Positions 45,164 to 54,207 of a stretch of DNA of 64,000 bases are shown here, in pieces (position 1 is the stretch's first letter; every line of letters begins with the position of its first letter). The notes beneath the pieces are model-generated. The model did no database searches. It was not told where the DNA came from and saw only the letters and a program-made list of their open reading frames with translations. The stretch spans positions 1-64,000 of the forward strand of contig NZ_BJYS01000009.1 in assembly GCF_007991635.1 (NCBI RefSeq). The letters are read 5' to 3'. A program made the translations under genes and the position numbers. This DNA is from Adhaeribacter aerolatus (GTDB taxonomy: Bacteria; Bacteroidota; Bacteroidia; Cytophagales; Hymenobacteraceae).

Positions 45164-46354
45164 ATGAAAGTAGCGGTTTTATTTGACCGGTTTGGTCCTT
45201 ATCATATTGCCCGTTTAGAAGCCGCGGCCAAATATGTAACGGTTATTCCCATAGAAGTATCCGGCGAAACGAGTGAGTACCAGTGGGACAAAGTGGAAAG
45301 CCAGGTGCTGAAAAACCGCATTACGCTATTTGCGCAGAAAGAAAGTACCAAAATTCCGGCTGCGCAGCTCATGCAAACTTTGGCGCAGGAATTAAGCAAA
45401 GCTAAACCCGATGTAGTGGCGGTTAACGGCTGGTACGACCGGGCCGCTTTGGGAGCTCTCGCCTGGTGCCTCGAAAATAAAGTACCGGCTGTAGTTATGA
45501 GCGAAAGTGCCGCCGGCGATGAACAGCGCATTTGGTGGAAAGAATTTATTAAACACACTCTGGTTGGCCGTTTTGGCGCTGGGTTAGTGGGTGGCAGCCG
45601 CCATGCCGATTACCTGCACGCCTTAGGTATGCCGAAAGAAAATATATTTATTGGCTACGATGTAGTGGATAACGATTATTTCGAGCGGGAGGCAGACAAA
45701 GCCCGCGGCCAGCGCAGCTTTTGGCAACAGCAAAAAAACTTACCGGAGAACTACTTTTTAATTGTAAGTCGTTTTATTCAGAAAAAGAATTTACCTTTTG
45801 TGATTAAGGCTTACCATGACTATTTAAGAAATGCTAACGGCCAGGCTTGGGATTTATACCTGCTCGGCGATGGTCCTTTAAAACCAGAACTGCTGCAACT
45901 TACAGAAGAATTAGGTTTGCGAGACAAGGTCCATTTTGAAGGATTTAAGCAGTACGACGAACTACCTATTTATTTTGGATTAGCCAGAACGTTTATTCAT
46001 GCCAGCACCACCGAACAATGGGGCTTGGTGGTAAACGAGGCCATGGCATCGGGTTTGCCGGTAGTCATATCGGAGCGTTGCAACTGTGTGCCGGAATTGG
46101 TGCATACGGGCCGCAACGGCTATGTAATCGACCCCAACAACCAACCGGAACTTACCCGCATTATGACTTCCCTCTCGAACGGCCAGGACAACCCGGAAGT
46201 AATGGGACAGGAAAGCCGAAAAATTGTTACCACCTTACATGCAGATGCTTTCGGTCGGGGTCTGCGAGATGCGGCCCAAGTGGCCCACAAAGCACCGCGC
46301 AAAGGAATGGGCTTACTTACCCGGTTTCTGCTGAAGAAATTGATAAACCGCTAA
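45164..46354 (+). CDS. Glycosyltransferase family 4
   Basis: A 396-residue GT-B enzyme. It has FLIVSRFIQKKNLPFVIKAY, LYLLGDGPLKPELL and the EQWGLVVNEAMASGLPVVIS motif of the GT4 family. The N-terminal half (MKVAVLFDRFGPYHIARLEA) is typical of sugar transferases in exopolysaccharide loci. It is the last plus-strand gene before two reversed glycosyltransferase genes, 71 bp after the polymerase gene. Confidence 0.92.
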   Translation: MKVAVLFDRFGPYHIARLEAAAKYVTVIPIEVSGETSEYQWDKVESQVLKNRITLFAQKESTKIPAAQLMQTLAQELSKAKPDVVAVNGWYDRAALGALAWCLENKVPAVVMSESAAGDEQRIWWKEFIKHTLVGRFGAGLVGGSRHADYLHALGMPKENIFIGYDVVDNDYFEREADKARGQRSFWQQQKNLPENYFLIVSRFIQKKNLPFVIKAYHDYLRNANGQAWDLYLLGDGPLKPELLQLTEELGLRDKVHFEGFKQYDELPIYFGLARTFIHASTTEQWGLVVNEAMASGLPVVISERCNCVPELVHTGRNGYVIDPNNQPELTRIMTSLSNGQDNPEVMGQESRKIVTTLHADAFGRGLRDAAQVAHKAPRKGMGLLTRFLLKKLINR

Positions 46355-46367
46355 GGATTTATTAGTG

Positions 46368-46385
46368 TCAGAACTTTTGCAAAGT
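46368..46385 (+). repeat. Left inward-facing repeat of the reversed GT block
   Basis: TCAGAACTTTTGCAAAGT, closely similar to the reverse complement of the sequence at 49003-49020 (TCAGAACTTTCGCGAAAA) and to the element end AGGACTTTCGCAAAAT at 26-41. TTAG lies near its outer side (46362-46365) and also directly outside the other copy (49021-49024). Confidence 0.45.
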
Positions 46386-46500
46386 ACTTCTACCAACGCC
46401 CCGGCCGTGTCTTATGACCGGCCAGTTGCCTTTTAGGTTTGCGGGCAAAGACTTGAAACTTGGTGGTAATCACACCATTAATAGTGACCAAATGGAATAA

Positions 46501-47346
46501 TTAACTTCGCTTTTTGGTTTTCGCTTCCAGCACCATGGCATCAATTAAAAACCGGAACCAGAAACCCTGCAATAAATGGAAAACCAGCCCCATTTTGCCA
46601 TCTAAAAAACCTAGCTTAAAAAAGTACCGGTAAAAGAAGTATAAAAAGCTGCGCATAAACAAAGGCGACTTTTGAAAGACATTGCTCTTAAACCACCGTC
46701 GTCGCTCAATTGGCGTACCAAATAAATTAGCCTTTACATCGCCTTTCTCGGAGGTAGCCGTAATAATTTCGTTGGCTTCAAAAGCAGCCCAGCGGGCGTG
46801 GCCCATGGTAAAGTTTTGCAGGGTATCGGTAACCGTATCAATAATGTCGGTGCCGGCTTTTACTACTTCTGTTACCCCATCAACCACAAAATGCTGATCG
46901 TACACTTTGTCTTCGCATTTACCTTTGCTGGTCCGGTACAACCGCAAATGGAAATTAGGATAATGGCCGCCGTAGCGAATCCATTTACCTAAAAACATGG
47001 TCCGCCGGCTAAACATATACCCATCTACCGCTTTAGCCGGATCAAAATTTTTATTCAGCCATTGCACCAGTTCGGGTGTAAAACGCTCACCCGCATCTAA
47101 GTGAAATACCCACTCGGTATTGTAAGGGTTATTGGCTTGTGCCCAGTTGCGTTGCCGCGAATAATTTTCGAAAGGATGCTGTTTGTAAACAATACCATGC
47201 TGCTCTACTATTTGCAAGGTGCTGTCTTTCGAGCCCGAATCTACTACAAAAATGGGGGCATCTACGCCGTTCAGGCTGGCTAAACAAAGCGGTAAGTTTG
47301 CTTCCTCATTAAAGGTAAGAATGATTATGGTAAATTTTGTATTCAT
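46501..47346 (-). CDS. Glycosyltransferase family 2 (WaaE-like)
   Basis: A 281-residue GT-A enzyme of the WaaE/KdtX type. The start is FTIIILTFNEEANLPLCLAS; VDSGSKDSTLQIVEQHG and FHLDAGERFTPEL give the nucleotide and metal sites. Long basic/aromatic C-terminal residues (FLYFFYRYFFKLGFLDGKMG) suggest membrane association. Relatives add glucose to LPS core, or sugars to exopolysaccharide. It is reversed relative to the surrounding operon, and forms a two-gene unit with the GT4 gene at 47438. Confidence 0.9.
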   Translation of the reverse strand: MNTKFTIIILTFNEEANLPLCLASLNGVDAPIFVVDSGSKDSTLQIVEQHGIVYKQHPFENYSRQRNWAQANNPYNTEWVFHLDAGERFTPELVQWLNKNFDPAKAVDGYMFSRRTMFLGKWIRYGGHYPNFHLRLYRTSKGKCEDKVYDQHFVVDGVTEVVKAGTDIIDTVTDTLQNFTMGHARWAAFEANEIITATSEKGDVKANLFGTPIERRRWFKSNVFQKSPLFMRSFLYFFYRYFFKLGFLDGKMGLVFHLLQGFWFRFLIDAMVLEAKTKKRS

Positions 47347-47437
47347 AACTTCACGCCAACCCGGATGTTAGCCGAAACCAATATTGGGGTTGCTCCTGTT
47401 TTACGCTAAATCAGTTTTGCTAATTTCTGTTGCTTGA

Positions 47438-48595
47438 TTAATCAAATAATACCGTTTCCGGATGCTGGCCACCTTTGTCTACCCAATTATATACTTCGGC
47501 CATTTGTTCGGCTATTTTGTCCCAGGTATATTTTTTCAGTACCAGTTCGTACCCGTTCTGCCCTAGTTGGCGGCGCTGTTCGTCGGGTAAAGAAAACAAT
47601 TGTTGTAAACCAGCCGAAATACTGGCTGGTTTAGGCTCAATTTTTATAGCGGCTTCGGCTTCGTATCCTTCGGGCAAATTACAGGCCGGCGTTATGAGCA
47701 CCGGCACTTTATACGACCAGGCTTCCAGAATAGCCATAGGCAAACCCTCGCTTAACGAAGGTAAAATAAACGCATCGGCGTGGGTAAAAGCCAGGTGCTT
47801 GGCCTGGTCAAACAAGGGGCCGGTAAAAATTATATCTCCTTCCAGACTTAGTTCTCTTACTTTGTCTTTTAAGGATTGGGCATAATCATTATCGCCCCAA
47901 CCGGCAATTACCAGGCACCATTGCTGGCGCTCCGGCAAGGCTGCCCACGCCTCCAGCATATTTTCAATGCCTTTTTTAGGGTGTAGCCGGCTGATAAATA
48001 ATACTACTTTGCGGTTATTTACCTGGCTGTACCAGGCTGGTTTTTCGGTTACCGGTTTGGTATCAGGTAAATCTACGCCATTTGGAATAATACAAACCGG
48101 ATTGGTTAAGCCAAACTGGCGGATATCTTTATATTCTTTATAAGTATGGGCGTGAATACAGGCGGCATTTTTTAAGCAGCGGCCCTCGTACAAAAACGTT
48201 ACAATCTTCTTTTTCCAGGCGGCATTTTTCAGAGCCCAGGGTTCCAGCATACCATGAATGGTAACAATGTAAGACTTACCCGAACTAAACCAATGATTGG
48301 TAACCACCGAAGTGTACATCCAGAGCACCTGTAAGTGGCCTACTTGGCACTCGCTTTTTACAATGGCATTTTTAAGCGCCGGCGAATACCGGAACGCATG
48401 CGGACCGATAGAGGGGAAAGTAAAAACCTTAATTCCCCCCCACCTTGGCAAGTCATTTTGGGTATTTTCGTCATTCTGTCCGTAAACCTGTACTTCACAA
48501 CCAACCGCGGTCAGTGCTTTTGCCAGGGCCAGTTCAACTTCAAAAATTCCGCCGGAGCTCCTGGAAACAGAAGGCGTAATAAAAGCAACTTTCAT
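47438..48595 (-). CDS. Glycosyltransferase family 4
   Basis: A 385-residue GT-B enzyme. Marks are ITPSVSRSSGGIFEVELALA at the start with the Gly-rich loop, VVLFISRLHPKKGIENMLEA, VIAGWGDNDYAQSL and LPSLSEGLPMAILEAWSYKV. It is the first gene of the reversed two-gene unit, 91 bp upstream of the GT2 gene. The 912 bp upstream would hold its promoter. Confidence 0.92.
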   Translation of the reverse strand: MKVAFITPSVSRSSGGIFEVELALAKALTAVGCEVQVYGQNDENTQNDLPRWGGIKVFTFPSIGPHAFRYSPALKNAIVKSECQVGHLQVLWMYTSVVTNHWFSSGKSYIVTIHGMLEPWALKNAAWKKKIVTFLYEGRCLKNAACIHAHTYKEYKDIRQFGLTNPVCIIPNGVDLPDTKPVTEKPAWYSQVNNRKVVLFISRLHPKKGIENMLEAWAALPERQQWCLVIAGWGDNDYAQSLKDKVRELSLEGDIIFTGPLFDQAKHLAFTHADAFILPSLSEGLPMAILEAWSYKVPVLITPACNLPEGYEAEAAIKIEPKPASISAGLQQLFSLPDEQRRQLGQNGYELVLKKYTWDKIAEQMAEVYNWVDKGGQHPETVLFD

Positions 48596-49507
48596 TTATA
48601 TGCGATAACCTTTAATAAAAAGAATCGGCTCCAAAGCCATTTTATTCTCTTATTAAACCGTATGTCTATTTTTTGTAACTAATTAAGTCCGACTGCGCTA
48701 GCTAAGTAGCAATGCCGGTTTTTGATGTAAGATTACTAATTTTTTCTATCAATTCAGAAGAATATTTAGATTAAAATATATTTGACTTATTCGCTGTACT
48801 TACCACCATCATTATCTTTTTGTTTTACTAATTATTTGCCCTACTTACGCAGAATACTATATTCGGATGCTTACCCTGCTCCAGCAATTTGGTTACTTAG
48901 TTCGGTGTGAATTAGTAAAACTTTAGCCAAACTGACCTGACAGCGTGTTTTCACCGGCAGGCCAACAATGAAAACACACCACCATCATTATTAAAGAGAG
49001 GCTTTTCGCGAAAGTTCTGATTAGGTTAACTAACCCCCAAAGAGCATTATGGTAAAAGCAGGAAAGATAAATTAAAGTGCAGAACCTATTATACGGATAA
49101 ATATTGTCTGGCCGGAGGTAATTTTAAATATTAGGAATTACAAATATTTCAACAGCATGGGGTGGCTGTTCAAAATTCTGTATTTTTGATATGTTCTGTT
49201 GAATAAACGAGAAAAAATTAGTTATTTTACTAAATAACTGGATTTAACATTTATTTTTTATAACTATAATTTTTTGTAACTATAAATAGGCCGAAACAGT
49301 TAAAGGCTAGTAATCGCAGGAAATGTATCTGACCAGTTAAACTGATGTATTTAAGATATGCCAACAGAGAGTATACACCTGCGTGTAAACAAGGAAACCC
49401 GAATAGAACGAGCTAACGGATAGTTTTAGTTTTATTGTAAACAGAAACTAATTCCTTGTTTTAGAGTTGGATAAATCTATCTGGATTAATCCTTATTTTG
49501 AAAGAAT
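48596..49507. other. AT-rich divergent spacer
   Basis: This 912-bp spacer separates the divergent glycosyltransferase genes at 48595 and 49508. It contains a 9-bp inverted repeat (GTGTTTTCA at 48945-48953 with 48969-48977) and the element-end-like sequence at 49003-49020. No coding frame or RNA gene was recognised. Confidence 0.45.
49003..49020 (-). repeat. Right inward-facing repeat of the reversed GT block
   Basis: Read on the minus strand it is TCAGAACTTTCGCGAAAA, matching the repeat at 46368 at 14 of the first 16 positions. The pair encloses exactly the two minus-strand glycosyltransferase genes. Confidence 0.45.
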
Positions 49508-50416
49508 ATGAATGATCAGAATTTGGTTACATCTAAGAGTACTTTAGATGATTTAATTACGGTTATTATCTCTACCAAAAATCGCTGGCCTGATTTACAT
49601 AAAGCTTTATTAAGCTTGCGGAATCAAACGATTAAACACCATGTTTTGGTTTTAGATGATAACTCGGATGATGGCACGTATGAGAACGTAAAAAACCTGT
49701 TTCCCGAAGTAACTTTACACTCCTACAAAGAGTCGGCCGGCTATATTGTACGCCGCAACGAGGCCGTTGAAATGGCTAAAACGCCTTATGTGTTATCCAT
49801 TGACGATGACTGCGTTTTAGAAAGCCCCACTATTTTGTACCAGATTGCTGATTTTTGTGTAGCTAATAATTGCGCCGCTGTAGCCTGGCCTTATATTGAT
49901 GCCAACTTATCGCCGGAGGTACATGATGTTGCTCCTAACGATGGACTTTGGCAATCGCATACGTTTAAGGGCTGCTCTTTTGTGGTTAAACGCGATATTT
50001 TCTTACAAATCGGTGGTTTCCGGACCTCTTTCTTCCACCAGGGCGAAGAAGAAGATTACTGCATCCGGCTGTTGGAACTGGGCCACCCGGTATTTTTGGG
50101 TAAAGGCAATGCCATTCACCACTACGAATCGCCGAAGCGAAGCTGGGATCGCATGGACTTTTACGGCAGCCGCAATTTAATGCTGTTTGCTATTTTTAAT
50201 GTGCCCCTTAAATATTTACCCGTTCAGTTGGCGGGGAGTGCTTTCAAAAGTTTTTTATATGGTTTTAAAATCAAAAGACCTTACCAAAAAACCCGGGGCA
50301 TCCTCTATGGTTTCCTGGATGGCCTTAAATTAGCCATGAAAGAAAGAAAACCGGTATCAACCCAAACTTATTTGAAGTACCGCGAACTCAAAAAACAATA
50401 TCAGCCTTATGCCTAA
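49508..50416 (+). CDS. Glycosyltransferase family 2
   Basis: A 302-residue GT-A enzyme with VIISTKNRWPDLHKALLSLR, VLDDNSDDGTYENV and the metal site SIDDDCVLES. FHQGEEEDYCIRLLELG is the acceptor-side motif. Rhamnosyl- or similar hexosyltransferase activity is plausible for a locus of this type but not proven. It is a single plus-strand gene between the reversed block and the GT8 gene, closed by a strong terminator. Confidence 0.9.
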   Translation: MNDQNLVTSKSTLDDLITVIISTKNRWPDLHKALLSLRNQTIKHHVLVLDDNSDDGTYENVKNLFPEVTLHSYKESAGYIVRRNEAVEMAKTPYVLSIDDDCVLESPTILYQIADFCVANNCAAVAWPYIDANLSPEVHDVAPNDGLWQSHTFKGCSFVVKRDIFLQIGGFRTSFFHQGEEEDYCIRLLELGHPVFLGKGNAIHHYESPKRSWDRMDFYGSRNLMLFAIFNVPLKYLPVQLAGSAFKSFLYGFKIKRPYQKTRGILYGFLDGLKLAMKERKPVSTQTYLKYRELKKQYQPYA

Positions 50417-50456
50417 CCAATGGTTGAGCAATTACCAACTAAGCAAGATTTAAAAG

Positions 50457-50493
50457 AGAACGGCCTGCTATTGTTAAAATAGCAGGCCGTTCT
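50457..50493 (+). terminator. Rho-independent terminator after the GT2 gene
   Basis: A 15-bp perfect stem (50458-50472 with 50478-50492), loop GTTAA, containing CGGCCTGCTA. A short T-rich tail follows. It lies between convergent genes and could also serve the minus-strand GT8 gene at 50555. Confidence 0.85.
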
Positions 50494-50554
50494 TCGTTTA
50501 TCCTGATAATAGCCGGACTTGCGCTTTATGTCTTAAACGTAAAATATTTCCGGA

Positions 50555-51493
50555 CTAAAGCGAATCCGAGGCGGTAGTTCTGGCCCTAATTACCCCATTA
50601 TCAATCAAAAACTCTTTTAGCCGGACTTTTAAATATTTTAAAAAGTAAGACTTGTTAATTTTGAAATCGATGTACTTCTGCTGGGTGGCAAATGGCGAAA
50701 GTTTCAGGTAATAATGATAAATATACCTTAACCGGTTGGTACAGGTCATCATCCAGGGTTTATTTTGGGTGGTGTAATGAATAATTACCTTGTCCTTTAT
50801 AAAAGCATCAAATTCCTGGCGGGTTAAATATTTTGGAATATCGTAAAAGGTAATATTAAACCGGTTACTTACTTGCACAATATTATTTTGCAGCAAAGCA
50901 TTTAAAGCATCTTGGTCGGCCCACTCTATTTTCTCCGGGAAATCATTCAGAAACTGCAAGGCTTTTTCTAAAATATGCTGGCTTTTCCAAAGTTCGGTAT
51001 TAATCAACATCACCCCCGCGTTAAAGTAATGGCCTTTGGTAGAAATACCTAAATCCGGGCGTAAGCTTATTTTTGCATCCAGAGCCGCTGCGGCCGGCAC
51101 CGAATCTACATTTACCCGGTACAATTCGGCCAAGTCGCCCACCACTACCGTATCGGTATCGATGTAAAGCAGTTTTTTTATGTCTGCGGGCACTAGCGAC
51201 GGGAAAAACAAGCGGTAGTAAGTGGCCGCCGAAAAATGCACGTTGTCGGGCAGAACCAGCGCGTCTACGTTGGCTTTATCCAGCTCGTAAAAGTATATCT
51301 GACTTTGATTCTCCTGCACAAACCGGGTAATTTTTTCCCGTTCGCGGTTATCCACACCGGCCGCAATGGCATGTAATACTATGTTGTTCTTTTTGTTGTT
51401 GTGGAAAATAGAGGTAATCAGCACATAAAAAGGAACAATAAAATTCTGGTCGAAGGCTAATGCTATGTGTATTTTGTTTTCTTGCTCTGCCAT
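50555..51493 (-). CDS. Glycosyltransferase family 8
   Basis: A 312-residue GT8 (LgtC/glycogenin-like) retaining transferase. The start IHIALAFDQNFIVPFYVLIT, the metal-binding KLLYIDTDTVVVGDLAELY (DxD) and YFNAGVMLINTELWKS are family-specific. It would transfer galactose or glucose to LPS or exopolysaccharide. It is on the minus strand, 219 bp from the next minus-strand glycosyltransferase gene, so the two may be one unit. Confidence 0.92.
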   Translation of the reverse strand: MAEQENKIHIALAFDQNFIVPFYVLITSIFHNNKKNNIVLHAIAAGVDNREREKITRFVQENQSQIYFYELDKANVDALVLPDNVHFSAATYYRLFFPSLVPADIKKLLYIDTDTVVVGDLAELYRVNVDSVPAAAALDAKISLRPDLGISTKGHYFNAGVMLINTELWKSQHILEKALQFLNDFPEKIEWADQDALNALLQNNIVQVSNRFNITFYDIPKYLTRQEFDAFIKDKVIIHYTTQNKPWMMTCTNRLRYIYHYYLKLSPFATQQKYIDFKINKSYFLKYLKVRLKEFLIDNGVIRARTTASDSL

Positions 51494-51712
51494 TTTAATT
51501 ATAAACCCACACTTGTAAAAGCAAATTTAACTAAAAACCTTACAAACCAGCACCTTATTCGGATTGGCTTTAACTAAACTAATCGCACCGATACACGCTC
51601 AACTTAGCTCAGGCGATTTGGCTATTATTTTCCTACCGAACAGCTTTTGCTAATCTTAAACTGCTACACTTGCTCTACGATAAAAACGGTTTTAGAGTAA
51701 TGCAGCCGACTG

Positions 51713-52708
51713 CTAAATGGCTGATTTCATTTTTTTGCCCACTACCTTCTTTATTAATTGTTTTACCTGGTGCTCCAGGTTACCCATACTCAATAAAGTA
51801 TTAAAACGAGCTTGCTCTAAAAAAGGCTTGGCCAACCATGCCCGATATCGTTGCAAAACCGGGCCGGTTAAAACATCTACCCAAGCCTGCGCGATAGTCT
51901 CTTCGGTATAAAGGGTTGCTTTTCTCCTTCCATTTTGTACTAGCTTATTATACAAAGCTTGGTCGTCGCGCAATTTTAAGATGGCTGCGATGGCTTCGTC
52001 GGGGGTAGTTACCAACAGGTAATCTTCTCCGGGCACGCCCACTTGTTTAAAAGCCGAATCGTGCCCGCCAATAAAAGGAATATTCGCATGCCAGGCGCCA
52101 AATAATTTAGTAGGCGGCTTGGTATTGTGGGGCTGTTCATCGAAGCTCCTGATTCCCAATAGAATATCAATAGAACTTAAATCGTGCCAGGAGCCACCCG
52201 ACAAGGTAACAAATTGGATGTTATGCGGCGCCAGTAACTGCTTCCAGGTATCTACGGTGCCAGCCAGATTGCCGTTAAAGGCTTCGCCGGCGTAAGCTAC
52301 CCGGCTTACGGCTGTTCGGTTAGCGTCCCGTTTTATCAGCCCCGGCTGCACCCAATGCGGTATAAAAGAAGTGTTGGGGCCCAACTGGTTTTTATTTTGC
52401 ACCAGGTGATAATGTGCCCAACGGCGCCCCGGATAATCAGCTCTTACGCACACAATAAACTTCGATGCCTGGCCCTTTTGCTGTAATAACTGATCGGAGT
52501 GAATAATATTAATAAACCCTGGCAGCATTTTGTTAGAACACTGAACAGCTAACGAGCTGTGCTTCGATAAGATATGATAGGTTTGCAAACACCAGTTTAA
52601 ATCGCCGCGGGTATAAATTTTTACCGCTGTTTCGGTATCGAGACGCAAATATTCGGCGAGGGCAGCATCTGTACAATCTATTACAAAATTATACCGGGGG
52701 AAAGTCAT
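51713..52708 (-). CDS. Glycosyltransferase-like protein, GT-B fold
   Basis: A 331-residue protein that resembles a GT-B transferase in its second half: HNTKPPTKLFGAWHANIPFI and a C-terminal helix pair as in GT4-type enzymes. The first half is poorly conserved. I place the start at ATG 52708 (MTFPRYNF), since the upstream extension to 52792 reads as non-coding and hydrophobic. It has no signal peptide. The nearest family is uncertain. Confidence 0.65.
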   Translation of the reverse strand: MTFPRYNFVIDCTDAALAEYLRLDTETAVKIYTRGDLNWCLQTYHILSKHSSLAVQCSNKMLPGFINIIHSDQLLQQKGQASKFIVCVRADYPGRRWAHYHLVQNKNQLGPNTSFIPHWVQPGLIKRDANRTAVSRVAYAGEAFNGNLAGTVDTWKQLLAPHNIQFVTLSGGSWHDLSSIDILLGIRSFDEQPHNTKPPTKLFGAWHANIPFIGGHDSAFKQVGVPGEDYLLVTTPDEAIAAILKLRDDQALYNKLVQNGRRKATLYTEETIAQAWVDVLTGPVLQRYRAWLAKPFLEQARFNTLLSMGNLEHQVKQLIKKVVGKKMKSAI

Positions 52709-54207
52709 GAACAGATTAGAATTAATAATGATAGAATAGTTTCGGTAAAAAGAGCAAATAGCAAGCAACACCCTAAACTCCAGGAAGCACAAACCAACGA
52801 GAACAGCTTTACTTGATTTTACATCCTCTCCTTATAAACACATTTAAAACATACTTCATAAACCCGGCACTTTGGTTCAGCTTGAACAAAACTACCCTGA
52901 TTATTTTAGATTAAATTATTTACCTGTTTTGCCGCGCAAAAACACCAAATTAAATTATCGATATAAATATAGCGTTTTTTATATACTATTCCCATTTTTT
53001 TATTTAAATTTCACTATTATGCTGCTAAAAAATCAGATATCTCGCGCCGGAACCCACTTTATTCTCTTATAAAGGAATAATCTATCAGCTTTTCACCGGC
53101 ATAAAGCCCTTAAAAAAGCAGCAAATAACGGCTTATGCTGATCGATATATTAATAAGAAGTATCCCTGCTTACTTTACTAATCAACAAAATTCAAAGTTA
53201 GTTAAAGAGTTGAAGTTTGTTTAAATAAATTTTGGGGGGTTACCTTGATTCACATTAGTTACCAGGCTAAATCCAGAATCCTGCTTCTATTCCGCAAAGC
53301 ATCTATTAAATACTCCTTAGTTTCTGACATCCACTGCCATTCAGCTCACTTGCTTTTTTTAGAAGCATAAAACAGCCAAGCTTTTAATTCTAAAGTGTCT
53401 TTTCAGCTTTGTGTTAATTCCAGTTTTCACACCTATTTTGTTTGCCTCTCGCCGACGCTGCACCCTAATAAATTTCACCTTATCTGTAGGTATAATATGC
53501 AGCTACAACTATCCACCTCTATTTACTCCCAATACCCCTCCTTTCCAATATTATATTTTATTAACTTATACAATTTATCTTTTTCTTAACAATCAAAATT
53601 CAGTTAGCATAAAATTAACTGTAATTACTCTACAGTAGCAATAAAACACCTACCAATTACGGTATACCTCTATCTCTTCTGCTTTTCAAAAGCAACTCTA
53701 TTAAAATACCCATACAATTACAGGTACGCATAATAAGTTAGCAATAATATAATTTTTTTTATTTTACTATTGTACTAATAATTTTACTATTCTAATGCAC
53801 CTTGTTAATAACTTTCCAAAATTTAGAACAACATAATCTCCTAATACAACCTATAATTTAATAGTTACAAGTATAATTATAAATTTTCACATAAAATGAT
53901 ATTTATAAATTTACATTTTTGGGAGTTAGAAAAATATAATCTAGTTTAGCATCATCATATAAATTAAACATAAGCAAGAATATTAAATTTTTAATTATGT
54001 ACATTTTTAATATAACAGCAATACATGTTTTTATTATCACATTGGATTAATGCAACATTATCTCTTCAATCAGAAAAAAACAATATTTTATAAAGCCGAA
54101 AGTGGAATAAAATTTCATTTATATAAATATACCAATAAACCTTTATTTCATCACATCTAATTAATACCATTTAATTTCATTGCCTCTAATATTCAAACAC
54201 TAATTAT
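52709..54207. other. 1.5-kb AT-rich spacer before the giant secreted protein
   Basis: Very AT-rich, with no convincing gene; the short open frames near 53.4 kb look like chance. A block around 52957-53020 (starting ATCGATATAAATAT) resembles the promoter-bearing block at 62031-62115 upstream of the paralogous gene. If transcription begins there, the leader is about 1.2 kb. Confidence 0.45.

Noticed and set aside
46386-46450. Hairpin with GGCCG/CGGCC arms after the GT4 gene
   Set aside because: Only a 5-bp stem, no T-run; not a convincing terminator.
53395-53638. Two overlapping plus-strand frames in the spacer before the giant gene
   Set aside because: Low-complexity, Tyr/Phe/Leu-rich translation in AT-rich DNA with no motif.
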